A DNA stretch of 64,000 bases from Budorcas taxicolor (taxonomy: Eukaryota; Chordata; Mammalia; Artiodactyla; Bovidae), in assembly GCF_023091745.1 (NCBI RefSeq), contig NC_068925.1, forward strand, positions 73,597,085 through 73,661,084, written 5' to 3'. The notes beneath the pieces are model-generated. The model was not told where the DNA came from and searched no databases. It saw only the letters and a program-made list of their open reading frames with translations. Below are positions 24,355 to 36,134 of this stretch, piece by piece (the stretch's first letter is position 1; each line of letters starts with the position of its first letter). A program made the translations under genes and the position numbers.

Positions 24355-25377
24355 CTGGGTAACAGGCCTAGGACAGACCTCTCATTCCTCTGGGCGAGCT
24401 CGCTGTCTCTGACAGAAGAAACGAAGAGCTGGCAGGCGGAAAGATTCTAATGACGGTTCAGCAGTGGCTCTAAACTTCCGTCTAAAACACTGATTCCAAA
24501 GGTGAGGTGTGTAACCCTAACAAAGGAAACCTAGGGCCCAACTAAACTTCTGTCACTCGAGTTTGCAGTTCCTGCTGCAACATGTCTGTTTATTCTTATC
24601 TCCATGGCAACTCCTCTATCTTTTCCAGTCAACATCCTGTCCCTGGCAATCACAGGACTGGCCAGGCAAACAAGCTGGGGCCTGGGGGGCTGCAGTCCAT
24701 GGAATCTGGGTCAGAATGGATGCTCAGACAGCCACGGGGCTGAGAGGCAGATGGTGCATCGGGGCTGAGGGCTGCTGTGCTCTGTGGGCCCCACACTTGT
24801 CCACAGACGGACCACACATGGGGCTGAGACAGGAGGAGGGGACAGGCTAAGCATCTGGGGGAGCAGATGGGGAGGAGGAATGGCTGTTGGAGACGGTGAC
24901 AAAGGCTTGGCAAGTGGGACCTGATGCTGTTTATTTTTAAGTGGTGGAGAAGCTAAAAAAAGGAACTGGGTGGATTTGAGCAGCTGGACACAGTTCTTCC
25001 ACATCATCACTGAAGTTTTTCATTTTCTAATAAAAACGCTAACCAGAGGGTAAGAGGATGGACAAGGACATGGCAGAGGGGGAGACTGGTGCACACCAGG
25101 GAGGGCAAACGAGGGGTGGACATCCCACAGGCCAGAAAAAGGAGATCGAAGACAGCAAAAGAAAAATGATGCGTCCTGTGAAAGAGAACGGTGGCCAGAG
25201 TGAAACGCTCAGGATTAGAAGGACCCAAACCCCAAAGTCATTTCAGGGTTCCTGCCCATCTCTGTTCCAACCTTCCAGGACACTGCTCCCCTTGCTTCCT
25301 TTCTCAAGGCACTTGAGTCATTTCCACTTAAAAGTTGGCGTTTTACCAGTTACCCTTCTCGCTCATGTTCCCACCCA
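24355..25377. other. Intronic stretch, nothing recognised
   Basis: GC-richer than average, with overlapping short frames on both strands. No repeat or exon is identified. Confidence 0.35.
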
Positions 25378-25805
25378 GGAACTCTGCATTCAGATGCTTA
25401 TATCTTTCCTTTTCTCCTTTGCTTTTCACCTCTCTTCTTTTCACAGCTATTTGTAAGGCCTCCCCAGACAGCCATTTTGCTTTTTTGCATTTCTTTTCCA
25501 TGGGGATGGTCTTGATCCCTGTCTCCTGTACAATGTCACGAACCTCATTCCATAGTTCATCAGGCACTCTATCTATCAGATCTAGTCCCTTAAATCTATT
25601 TCTCACTTCCACTGTATAATCATAAGGGATTTGATTTAGGTCATACCTGAATGGTCTAGCGGTTTTCCCTTTCTTCAATTTAAGTCTGAATTTGGTAATA
25701 AGGAGTTCATGATCTGAGCCACAGTCAGCTCCTGGTCTTGTTTTTGTTGACTGTATAGAGCTTCTCCATCTTTGGCTGTATAGAATATAATCAATCTGAT
25801 TTCGG
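25378..25805 (-). mobile_element. BovB internal segment (endonuclease end to linker), antisense
   Basis: Minus-strand reading gives RNQIDYILYSQRWRSSI, GADCGSDHELLITKF and RPFRYDLNQIPYDYT, ending NAEF at 25378. It carries the endonuclease SDH motif. The BovB 3' part is absent; non-BovB DNA follows to the left. It abuts the next segment head to head at about 25805. Confidence 0.92.
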
Positions 25806-26664
25806 CGGGTCATGGTGGAGAGGTCTGACAGAGCGTGGTCTACTGGAGAAGGGAATGGCAAGCCACTTCAGTATTCTTGCCTTGAGAACCCCATGAACAG
25901 TAGGAAAAGGCAAAATGATAGGATACCAAAAGGGGAACTCCCCAGGTCATTAGGTGCCCAACATGCTACTGGAGATCAGTGGAGAAATAACTACAGAAAG
26001 AATGAAGGGATGGAGCCAAAGCAAGAACAATACCCAGTTGTGGGTGTGACTGGTGATAGAAGCAAGGTCTGATGCTGTAAAGAGCAATATTGCATAGGAA
26101 CCTGGAATGTCAGGTCCATGAATCAAGGCAAATTGGAAGTGGTCAAACAAGAGATGGCAAGGGTGAACGTCGACATTCCAGGAATCAGCAAACTAAAATG
26201 GACTGGAATGGGTGAATTTAATTCAGATGACCATTATATCTACTACTGCAGGCAGGAATCCCTCAGAAGAAATGGAGTAGCCATCATGGTCAACAAAAAG
26301 AGTCCAAAATGCAGTACTTGGATGCAATCTCAAAAACGACAGAATGATCTCTGTTCGTCTCCAAGGCAAACCATTCAATATCACAGTTATCCAAGTCTAT
26401 GTCCCAACCAGTAATGCTGAAGAAGCTGAAGTTGAATGGTTTCATGAAGACCTACAAGACCTTTTAGAACACCCAAAAAAGATGTCCTTTTAATTATAGG
26501 GGACTGGAATGCAAAAGTAGGAAGTCAAGAAACACCTGGAGTAACAGGCAAATTTTTGGCCTTGGAACGCGGAATGAAGCAGGGCAAAGACTAATAGAGT
26601 TTTGCCAAGAAAATGCACTGGTCATAGCAAACACCCTCTTCCAACAACACAAGAGAAGACTACA
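25805..26664 (+). mobile_element. BovB 5' part: end of 5' UTR and N-terminal endonuclease, sense
   Basis: It starts gcgggtcatggtggagagg (BovB 5' UTR) and encodes the endonuclease start (GTWNVRSMNQGKLEVVKQEM, near 26099) and GDWNA (near 26500). It ends at caacaacacaagagaagacta. The antisense segment to its left begins about 30 bp further along the BovB consensus, so the two pieces are nearly complementary parts of one element. Confidence 0.92.
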
Positions 26665-27465
26665 CGAGAGCCGGCACACTAAGCGCAGGCGGCTGCGAGA
26701 GCCGACGCACTAAGCGCAGGCGGCTGCGAGAGCTGGTGAGAGGAGCTGTCTCATGTCCGAGATCAGGGGCAGCAGCCTAGAGTGCCAGGCTGCGATAGCA
26801 CAGGAACGGCCTAGAGGAGCTACCCTGTGTCCGAGGTCAGGGGCAGCCAGGAGGAGCTACCCCGCGTCCGAGGTCAGGGGGCGGCGGCCGGGAGGAGACA
26901 CCCTGCGTCTGAGGTTAGGGGTAGCGGCTGAGAGGAGACACCCCGCGTCCGAGGTCGGGGGGGGGGGCCGGGAGGAGACACCCCGCATCTGAGGTCAGGG
27001 GCGGCAGCCGGGAGGAGCTACCCTGTGTCCGAGGTCAGGGGCGGCCTGGAGAAGCCACCTCGCGCCCGAGGCCAGGGGCGGTGACCCTGAGGCACCACCC
27101 TGAGCCCGAGGCCAGGGGCAGCAGCTGGGAGGAGCCACCCCAGCCTGAGGCTAGGGCCGGCGGCTGGGAGGAGCATCCCGAGGAGCTGTGGCTGCGCAGG
27201 CGCAGGAGGGCCTAGAGGAGCTATCCCACGTTGAAGGTCAGGAACGGCGGTGGTAAGGAGATAACCCATGTCCAAGGTAAGAAGCAGCAGCTGTGCCTTG
27301 CTGGAGCAGCCCTGAAGAGATACCCCAAGCCCAAGGTAAGAGAAACCCAAGTAAGATGGTAGGTGTTGCAAGAGGGCATCAGAGGGCAGACACACTGAAA
27401 CCATACTCACAGAAAACTAGTCAATCTAATCACACTAGGACCACAGCCTTGTCTTACTTTAAATG
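26665..27465 (+). mobile_element. BovB extreme 5' UTR, displaced to the 3' side of the endonuclease part
   Basis: GC-rich text ends in the BovB 5' UTR phrase acccaagtaagatggtaggtg ... aactagtcaatctaatcac ... accacagccttgtct. In an intact BovB this precedes the segment now at 25805-26664, but here it follows it in the same orientation. No coding capacity is expected. Confidence 0.85.
26741..27190 (+). repeat. GC-rich tandem repeat in the BovB 5' UTR
   Basis: About ten degenerate units of 37-41 bp, each aggagctaccc(c/t)gcgtccgag then gtcaggggcggcggccggg. Unit starts fall near 26741, 26816, 26852, 26893, 26933, 26973 and 27013, becoming more diverged to the right. It is CpG-rich, with a G-run near 26958. 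Confidence 0.85.
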
Positions 27466-28975
27466 TAAATGAACTAAATTATCCAATCAAAAAACAGAGT
27501 GACTAAATGGATTATAAAACAAGATCCAACTATATCATGCCTACAGTAGACTCGCTTCAGCATTAAGGACCTGCGTAGTGAAGGGATGAAAAAAATATAT
27601 TTTGTGAAAACGTAAACCAAAAAGGCTGGGGTAGTTAAATTCTTCAACAAATGGTGCTAAGAAAACAGGATATCCACATGCAAGGCACTGCATCTGAGCC
27701 CTCACGTTATACCAGATACAAAAATTAATTCAAAGAATCAAAAATCTAAACATCACTGATTTCCCCGGTGATCCAGTACAAGACCTCACTCTTGTAATAC
27801 AGGAGGTGTGGGTTCCAATCCTGGTTGGGGAACAAGATCCCATACACTGTGTGGTACAGCCAAAAAAACAACCCCAAAAACTAAACATCAGAATTGAAAC
27901 CATAAAACTCTTATAAGAAAATAAAGGAAAAAAATTTTCATGGTATTGAATTTATCAATGATTTTCTGAATAGGGTACCAAAAAGCCCAGGCAAGTAAAA
28001 GTAAAAAGAGATAAATTACACACTTCACCAAAATTAAAATTTTTTTGCATCAAACACTATCAACAGAGTGAAAGGCAATCCATAGAATGAGAAAATGTTC
28101 AGAATTGCATATCAATAGTGGGTTAATATCCAGAATAAAGAACTCCTACAACTCCACAACAGAAAAACCACCCAATTCAAAAATGGGCAAAGGACTTGAT
28201 TAGATATTTATCCAGAGAAGATATACAAAAGGTCAATAAGCACATGAAAAGATGTTCAATGTCACTATTATGGAAATGCAAATAAAAACTACAATGAGAC
28301 ACAAGAACCACACCTTCACACCTATGAAGATGGTTATAATTTTAAAAAGTGCTAATGAGGATGTGGAAAAATTGAATCGTTATGCACTTTTAATGAAAAT
28401 GCAAAATGGTGTAGCCATTGAGGAAAACAGTATGGCAGTTTCTTAGAAATTAAAAATAGAATTATCATATAATCGAGCAATTCACTTCTGGGTATATATT
28501 CAAAGCATATATTTGGATATCAATATCCATAGCAGTGTTATTCACAATAGACAAAAGTCAGAAACAATCATAATATCAATCAATGCATAAATGTGTAAAC
28601 AGTCTAGGATATATATGTAGAATGGAAATACTACTCAGTCTTGAAAAGAAAGGAAATTCTGATAGATACGACAACATGGAAAGTTATAATCATAACACAA
28701 AAGGACAAACATTACACAATTCCACTTATATATAGCACTTAGAATAGTCAAACTCATAGAAAAAGAAAATAGTGGTTTCCAGGGATGAGGGGAAAGGGGT
28801 AACAGGAGTAATTGTTTAGCAGGCACTGAGTTCCAATTTGGGATGGTAAAAAACATTCTGGATATTGATGGTGATGATGGCTGCACAATGTGAATGTATT
28901 TAATGACTCCAAATTGTACACTTAAAAATGATTAAATTGGTAAAGTTTCTGTCATTTGCGGGTTATCATAAGAAT
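27466..28975 (+). mobile_element. L1M-type LINE, internally deleted, 3' end present
   Basis: Old L1 ORF2 and 3' UTR phrases occur in order: aatgaactaaattatccaatc, ttcttcaacaaatggtgctaag, atccagaataaagaactcc, aaatgggcaaaggacttgat, gtgtagccattgaggaaaacagtatgg, then ggtggtttcc-like and attgtacacttaaaaatg. A deletion joins two ORF2 regions near 27640. A CHR-2 SINE lies at 27756-27880. Confidence 0.75.
27756..27880 (+). mobile_element. CHR-2 type SINE inside L1M
   Basis: tRNA-like text (gtgggttccaatcctggttggggaac) and cagccaaaaaaac tail. A perfect 10-bp TSD, ctaaacatca, lies at 27746-27755 and 27881-27890, duplicating L1 sequence. Confidence 0.88.
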
Positions 28976-29592
28976 CATTAGGCCTTGTCTAATAGATTTG
29001 CTGAACAGTGAATATACACAATGTTCATACACATGTGGGCCATAATCAAACTGTACATGTACTAAGCCAAAAAAGCAGTGTAAAAACATTTTTAAAATTT
29101 ATCAAGTGTATGCTCACCAACAACAAAGCTTAGTAAAAATTAATGCACCAGCAAATTACTTTAAATTAGACTCACTTAAACTAAAAGCTTGGATTACGGG
29201 AACAATAAAATGGATAATCTTTGGCAAGTGTGACCAAACAAGAAAATACGGTGAAATAAAAAACAGGAAATGACATATAAGACATTTTAAATCACTGGAG
29301 AATAAATGGCAAATATTTGGAAAACTAGATAAAAGATAATTTATCTAGAAAGTATAAAGTATCTAAAATTCTCATAGAAAAAGTCGGAAGACTAAAAGAA
29401 AGCATAAACATAGAACAACTGAGACAGGGGTCAAAGCTCTACACTAAAAGAAAAATTGCCCAGATGTGCTTATTGAGCAAATTCTACTTGATATTCAAGG
29501 AACAGATAATTACCATTTCATAGGAGCAGTTTCAGAGAGTAGAAAACCATGGGAAGCTTCCACCCTCTCGATGATGACAGCGTTACTCTGAT
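28976..29592. other. AT-rich stretch, possibly old L1-derived
   Basis: AT-rich with no ORF. Some phrases look L1-like, but I cannot place them. Confidence 0.3.
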
Positions 29593-30086
29593 GTTGTGGT
29601 TGCTTAGTTGCCAAGCTGTGTCCAACTCTGAGACTCCATAGACTACAGCAGCTCATGGGGTCGCAGAGTCAGATACAACTCAACAACTGAACAACAGCAA
29701 GACTGCAGCCTCCCTGTCCTTCACTGCCTCCCGGAGCTTGCTCAAGCTCACTTCCATGGAGTTCGTGACGCCATCCCACCATCTCATCCTCTGTCACCCC
29801 CTTCTCCTCCTGTCCTCCATCTTTCCCAGCATCAGGGTCTTTTCCAATGAGTCGGCTTTTCACATCAGATGCCAGTACTGGAGCTTCAGCTTCAGCATCA
29901 GTCCTTCCAATGAATATTCAGGGTTGATTTCCTTTAGGACGGACTGGTTTGATCTCCTTGCTGTCCAACGGACTCTCAAGAGCCTTCTCCAGCACCACAC
30001 TTAGAAACCATCAATTCTTCAGGGTTCAGCCTTCTTTGTGGTCCAGTTCTCATACCTGGACATGACTACTGGAAAAACCATAGCTT
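29593..30086 (-). mobile_element. BovB 3' end, antisense, with an inverted terminal stretch
   Basis: The main body 29700-30086 is antisense BovB 3' region. The first about 50 bp (29593-29650) are the antisense tail. They are followed by about 50 bp (29651-29699, catggggtcgcagagtcag ... ctgaacaacagc) of the same tail in sense orientation, forming a small palindrome. The CAA-type tail marks an older lineage. Confidence 0.85.
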
Positions 30087-30236
30087 CCCAGAGGGTGTTA
30101 GTGGTAAAAATTCTGCCTGCTAGTACAGGTAATAGCAGAGGCCTGGGTTTTATTCTTGGGTTGGGAAGATCCCCTAGCTGGGGGGCATGGCGACCCACTC
30201 CAGTATTCTTGTTGGGAGTATCCCATGCAGAACCAA
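30087..30236 (+). mobile_element. Degenerate Bov-tA SINE
   Basis: tRNA-like head (gtgttagtggtaaaaattctgcctgc), ggttgggaagatcccctagc and part of the Bov-A body. It is truncated at both ends, between BovB and the inverted L1. Confidence 0.65.
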
Positions 30237-31497
30237 TGACTCTTTCACATGTAGCTGTGCAGTTTTCCTAGCACCACTTATTGAAGACGCTGTCTTTTCT
30301 CCATTATATACTTCTGCTTCCTTCATCAAAGATAAGTTGCCCATAGGTGCCTGGGCTTGTCTCTGGGCTTTCTATCTTGTTCCATTGATCTGCATTGTGT
30401 TTTTGTGCCAGTACCATACTGTCTTAATCACTATAGCTTGGCAGTATAGTCTAAGTCAGAAACGTTGATTCCTCCAGCTCCATTTTCCTCTGTCAAGATT
30501 GCTTTGGCTATTTGGGATCTTTTGTGTGTCCATACAGATTGTGAAATCTTTTGTCCTGGTTCTATGAAAAACGCCATTGGTGATCTAAGACTGCACTGCA
30601 TCTGAGATTGCTTCAGGTAGTGCAGTCAGTTTTACAGTATTGATTCTTCCAATCCAAGGACATGATGCATCTCTCTGTGTCATCTTTCATCAGTGTCTTG
30701 CAGATTTCTGCACATAGGTTTTTTGTCTCCTTCAGCTCAGTCGCTCAGTCATGTCCGACTCTTTGCGACCCCACGAATCGCAGCACGCCAGGCCTCCCTG
30801 TTCATCACCAACTCCCGGAGTTCACTCAGACTCATGTTCATCAAGTCAATGATGCCATCCAGCCATCTCATCCTCTGTCGTCCCCTTCTCCTCCTGCCCC
30901 CAATCCCTCCCAGCATCAGAGTCTTTTCCAATGAGTCAACTCGTCTCATGAGGTGGCCAAAGTACTGGAGTTTCAGCTTTAGCATCATTCCTTCCAAAGA
31001 AATCCCAGGGTTGATCTCCTTCAGAATGGACTGGTTGGATCTCCTTGCAGTCCAAGGGACTCTCAAAGAGTCTTCTCCAACACCACAGTTCAAAAGCATC
31101 AATTCTTCGGTGCTCAGCCTTCTTCACAGTCCAACTCTCACATCCATACATGACCACAGGAAAAACCATAGCCTTGACTAGATGGACCTTAGTCGGCAAA
31201 GTAATGTCTCTGCTTTTGAATATGCTATCTAGGTTGGTCATAACTTTTCTTCCAAGGAGTAAGTGTCTTTTGATTTCATGGCTGCAGTCACCATCTGCAG
31301 TGATTCTGGAGCCCAAAAAAATAAAGTCTGACACTGTTTCCACTGTTTCCCCATCTATTTCCCATGAAGTGATGGGACCGGATGCCATGATCTTCATTTG
31401 TCTCCTTAGGTAGGTTTATTCCTAAGTATTTATTCTTTTTACTTCAATAGTGAATTGAATAGTTTCCTTAACTTATCTTTCTGATTGTTCAACATTG
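30237..31497 (-). mobile_element. Ruminant L1 ORF2 segment, inverted 5' part of a twin-primed L1
   Basis: Antisense L1 ORF2 text (cagttttcctagcaccacttattgaagac, ctttctatcttgttccattgatctg, cttccaatccaaggacatg, gtttattcctaagtattt) spans the segment, split by a BovB at 30733-31396. It meets a sense L1 3' segment at about 31497. Confidence 0.85.
30733..31396 (-). mobile_element. BovB 3' end inserted in the inverted L1 arm, antisense
   Basis: Full BovB 3' region to about the RT end (ccggatgccatgatcttca). A perfect 11-bp TSD, tttgtctcctt, lies at 30722-30732 and 31397-31407, duplicating L1 sequence. A 153-codon minus-strand frame (30936-31397) covers the post-RT region. Confidence 0.95.
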
Positions 31498-33550
31498 CTT
31501 ATTAGAGAAATGGAAATCAAAACTATAATGAGGTATCACCTCACATTGGTCAGATGACCATCATCAAAAATTCTATAAACAATAAATGCTGGAGAGAATG
31601 TGGAGAAAAGGAAACCTTCTTGTGCTGTTGTTGGGAATGTAAATTGATACAGCCATTATGGACAGCAGTATAGAGATTCCTTTAAAAAAAAAACAAAAAA
31701 CAACTAGGAATAAAATCACCATATGACCCAGCAATCTCACCACTGGTCATAATCCCTGAGAAAATCATAATTCAAAAAGACACATGTATCCCAGTGTTTA
31801 CTGCAGCACTGTTTACAAGAGCCAGAACATGGAAGCCACCTAGATGCCCATCAACAGATGAATAGTTAAAGAAATTGTGGTGCATATATACAATAGAATA
31901 CCACTCAGCCATTAAAAGGAATGGATGTGTTAGTTGAACTGAGGTGGATGAACTGAGAGCCTGTTATACAGAGTGAAGTAGATCAGATAGATGAAAACAA
32001 ATATATATTATCATATGTATATGGAATCTCCAAGGGAGTAGCCAGCCCTTGGACAAGTCCACTGTGTGTGAACGTCGCTCAGTCACTGGATCATCGAAAA
32101 AGCAACAGAATTCCAGAAAAACATCTACTTTTGCTTTACTAACTACGCCAAAGCCTTTGACTGTGTGGATTACAACAAACTGTGGAAAATTCTTCAAAAG
32201 ATGGGAATGTCCAGACCAGCTGACTTGCCTCCTGAGAAATCTGTATGTAGGTCAAGAAGCAACAGTTAGAACTGGACATGGAAAACAGACTGGTTCCAAA
32301 TCGGGAAAGGAGTACATCTAGGCTGTATATTGTCACCCTGCTTCTTTAACTTATATGCAGAGTACATAATGAGAAATGCTGAGCTGGATGAAGCACAAGC
32401 TGGAATCAAGATTGCCTGAAGAAATATCAATAACCTCAGATACACAGATGACACCACTTTTATGGCAGAAAGCAAAGAACTAAGGAGCCTCTTGTTGAAA
32501 GTGCAAGAGGAGAGTGAAAAAAGTTGGTTAAAACTCAACATTCAGAAAGCTAAGATCTAGGCATCCGGTCCTATCACTTCATGGCAAATAGATGGGGAAA
32601 CTATGGAAACAGTGAGAGACTTTATTTTGGGGGGCTCCAAACCACTGCAGATGGTGACTGCAGCTATGAAATTAAAGATGCTTGCTCCTTGGAAGAAAAG
32701 CTATGACCAACCTAGACAGCATATTAAAAAGCAGAGACATTATTTTACCAACAAAAGTCCATCTAGTCAAAGCTATGATTTTTCCAGTAGTCACGTATGG
32801 ATGTGGGAGTTGGACTATAATGAAAGCTGAGCGCCAAGGAATTGATGTTTTTGAACTGTGGTGTTGGAGAAGACTCTTGAGAGTCCCTTGGACTGCAAGA
32901 AGATCCAACCAGTCCATCCTAAAGGCAATCAGTCCTGGGTGTTCATTGGAAGGACTGATGTTAAAGCTGAAACTCCAATACTTTAGCCACCTGATGCAAA
33001 GAACTGACTCATTGGAAAAGACCCTGATGCTGGGAAAGATTGAAGGCAGGAGGAGAAAGGGACAACAGAGGATGAGATGGTTGGATGGTATCACTGATGT
33101 GATAGACATGAGTTTGAGTAGGTGATGGACAGGGAAGCCTGGTGTGCTGCAGTCCAAGGGGTCGCAAAGAGTTGGACATGACTGCGCAACTGAACTGAAC
33201 TGAATATGGAATCTAGACAAATGGTACTGATGAACATGTTTTCAGGGCAGGAATACAGACACAGATGTAGAAAATGGGCTTGTGGACACAGTGGAGAAAG
33301 AAGAGGGTGGGATGAATTGAGACAGTCAGGTTGAAATATATACATTACTATGTATAAAATAGATAGCTAGTAGGGAGTTGCTGTATAGCACAGAGAGCTT
33401 AGGTTCATGCTCTATGATGACCTAAAGGTGTGGGATATGGAGGTGGAAGGGAGGCTCTAGAGGGAGAGGGTATATGTGTATTTATGGCTGATTGGTATTT
33501 TACGGCAGAAACCAACACATTATAAAGTAACTATCTTTCAATTTAAAAAA
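31498..33550 (+). mobile_element. Ruminant L1 3' segment, sense
   Basis: L1 ORF2 end and 3' UTR: agagaaatggaaatcaaaac, gaatgtaaattgatacagcc, catggaagccacctagatgcccatc, then at 33215-33550 tagctagtagggagttgctgtatagcac and tatctttcaatttaaaaaa. A BovB at 32030-33203 interrupts it. Confidence 0.85.
32030..33203 (+). mobile_element. BovB LINE, 5'-truncated, sense, in the L1 3' arm
   Basis: RT to 3' end. A perfect 11-bp TSD, atatggaatct, lies at 32019-32029 and 33204-33214. BovB homology starts at about 32085 (ctggatcatcgaaaaagc). The first about 55 bp are filler containing a ccaaggg...cccttgg hairpin and a scrap resembling Bov-A. The RT catalytic box reads YTDD at 32441-32452. Stops break the frame (for example after AGIKIA-equivalent text near 32418). 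Confidence 0.93.
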
Positions 33551-33559
33551 TTCTAAATT

Positions 33560-34560
33560 AAATAGCTGCAAATCAAATATGGGAATGGTTCAAAGAACTC
33601 TTGATCAAGTAAGATTTATCCCCAGAATGGAAGGATGATTCAGTATTAAAATTATTACAAATCCATGTAACTCATGGGAGTAAATAAAGGAGAATAATCA
33701 CATGATCACTCAATAAATGCCAGTAAAGCAAGCTTTTTTAAGTTGATAAAGACGGTATGTTAAAAATCCAGAGAAAGTATTCCCACTAGATTCAAAAAAA
33801 AGAAATACTTTGTTCTGTCTTTCAAAACTGTACTAATGGACCAAGGGTAAGACAATTAAATGCAATATAAGCTAAAATTGTTGGCAAAAACAAAACTGTC
33901 ATTATTTGTAGATGATATGACCATTAATCTAATAAATTCAATAGGAACAACTGAAAAATCACTAGAGCTAAAAAAAATTATCTAAAGTAGATGCAAAATG
34001 ATCAACTCAAAACAAAAATCAATACCTTTCCCACACAACAATAATCCAAAAAGAAATGCACAAGTCTTCTAAGAAATGATGAACCTTATGTAAGAATATA
34101 AAGGACGACCTGAATAAGTATTCAAGGCTGGGAAGACTCAGCAGCATAGATAAGTCGACTCAAATAAAGATACAATTAAAAGCAAATCTGATAAATTCCA
34201 ATATAAATGCCAAAGGGCATTTTGAGAAACTTCACTTTTCAGGAATTCTAAGATTCCTATAGAAGAAGCAATGTGCACAAACAGCAAATGTAACTCAGAA
34301 ACAGAATGAAAAGGAGCATAGCACTTTCATTTCTGACATTCAAAACTCTAGTGCTTAAAACAGCAATAATCAAATAGATTAATACAACAGAAAAGAGAAC
34401 CCCCAAATTAACCCATGTGTATATGGATATTTACAATATAGTGAAGGTGATCTGAAATCAGTGAGGGAAGTACAGACTATTGAATAAAACAATTGTAAAA
34501 TGTGAAGAGCATTCCTGTTGGAAGGCATACAAAAATAGGAAGCTGACCAGATTTGGTCCC
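33560..34560 (+). mobile_element. Old L1M-type ORF2 fragment
   Basis: The text parallels L1 ORF2 RT: cttgatcaagtaagatttatcccc, ggagaataatcacatgatcac, aactgtcattatttgtagatgatatgacc (RT box FVDD), cactagagc and aaacaaaaatcaatacc. Many stops. Confidence 0.6.
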
Positions 34561-36123
34561 TGGACCATGGTTTACCAACTTCTGCTCTATTCTATTTTTG
34601 GTATCTAAAGAAACACTTTATGAAAAGGAGGCATGGATAGGCATCCTACTGAAGCTGTGTTTTCAAAAGAAAAAAAATTAGAAGCAAACTAAATTTTCAA
34701 TAGAAGAACTTGAACAATAGAATAAATCAATTTATGATATATCCGTAATATGTCCAGTTATGCAGCTCTGCATTCTCTAATGGAGAAATATCTTTAAAAC
34801 ATACCACAAGGAAGGAAAGAAGTGCAAATGTTAGAATATTTATACATTTCTAAATCACACTACAGAAACACATACACACATATATATACACAAAGTAGGA
34901 AAGCTGAGCAAGGCTATCGTGCAATCTGATAACAATGGCTAATTTTCATGAGAGAGAAGCAAATGAGCAAAGTGATGGGTATCTTAGAGGAACTTCCGCC
35001 ATATCTGTATTTTTCTCCAAGATCATATGGTCATGAATGACTCCATAAAGAATAAAAAAGGAAACCTAGGAATCTTTCCAATGAATGACCTTAGAGCTTG
35101 TCCATGTCCCCTTGAGTACCAAGTCAAAGAACATGGGTGGGAAGATAGAATCGAGATGACCATCACACCCAAGTCATGACTGCTCATGGTACTGAAAGCC
35201 TTCCTCTCTAGTCAGCACTGAGGTCCCTGGAGGCAACTACATAAGCCTAGGATGTCACAGCTATGGCCTCAGCTATATCCTGTTCAAACACAAAAGCAAC
35301 CACTTAAGGGCAAGGCCTGCTTTTAAAGCAAATTTGATATTTAAAAACCTACAACTGACAAATAGGTAAAGCATTTCAAAGTGATTCACCAAATGACATC
35401 ACAGAAAATTCTTTTAGCAACATTCAGTTAAACACAGTAGATGAGACATCTCTGCTCCCTTTATAAACCCCATTAAAATGAGGAGTAAACATTTAAGAAG
35501 GTATAAATCTTTTTAAAGATATAATTCCCACAGTCAGGGAATGGAAGCAAATAGTGAACAGTGAACAGCAAATGAGCAAAGTCAAACCATCTTTATAAGA
35601 TAGAAAGCAGATGGATAAATTAACAGAGCTGAGAAACCTGAATACTAGATGCCAAAGAGAAGAAAGTCATTCATACACCAGGTCCCCAGAAGTAACAGGC
35701 ATCAGAGACACCATATACCACAAACGGCACAGTAAACCATGGTGGGGAAAAAACAAAGAGATTGGTTAAAAAGCTGGGTTATGAGCATACAGGCCACAAA
35801 GATAAAGCCCCTCTTTCTCCCCACCCCAACCCATAATGAAGCTTTTTTCCCATAAATAAATAGCATTAGACAGATTCTAAAGTCAAGGACAGTAAGTAGA
35901 GTGACATTTCAGCATTACCAAAGATACCTGCATTAAGCCTCTAGAGAGAAAAACAGATTACACACAAAGAATCAAGAATCAAATGGCATTTCTCAACAGT
36001 AACATTAAAAACTAGAAGACAGTATCTTGAAAAGTTTTCAGGATAAATTGCCTTTCAACCTGAAATTCAGTGCTCAGATAATCAATTAAATATGAGGGTA
36101 TAAAGAGAGTTTTAGAAATACTA
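34561..36123. other. AT-rich intronic stretch, nothing firm
   Basis: No gene. A short CA/TA patch lies near 34868-34890. Some parts of 34561-34860 may continue the old L1, but I cannot delimit them. Confidence 0.35.
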
Positions 36124-36134
36124 GCATGCGCACG

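Noticed and set aside
26741..27190. Regular repeats that could suggest a CRISPR array or a repetitive protein (open frame 26753-26992)
   Set aside because: The units abut without unique spacers and match the BovB 5' UTR; the frame is Arg/Gly-rich simply from GC-rich repeats.
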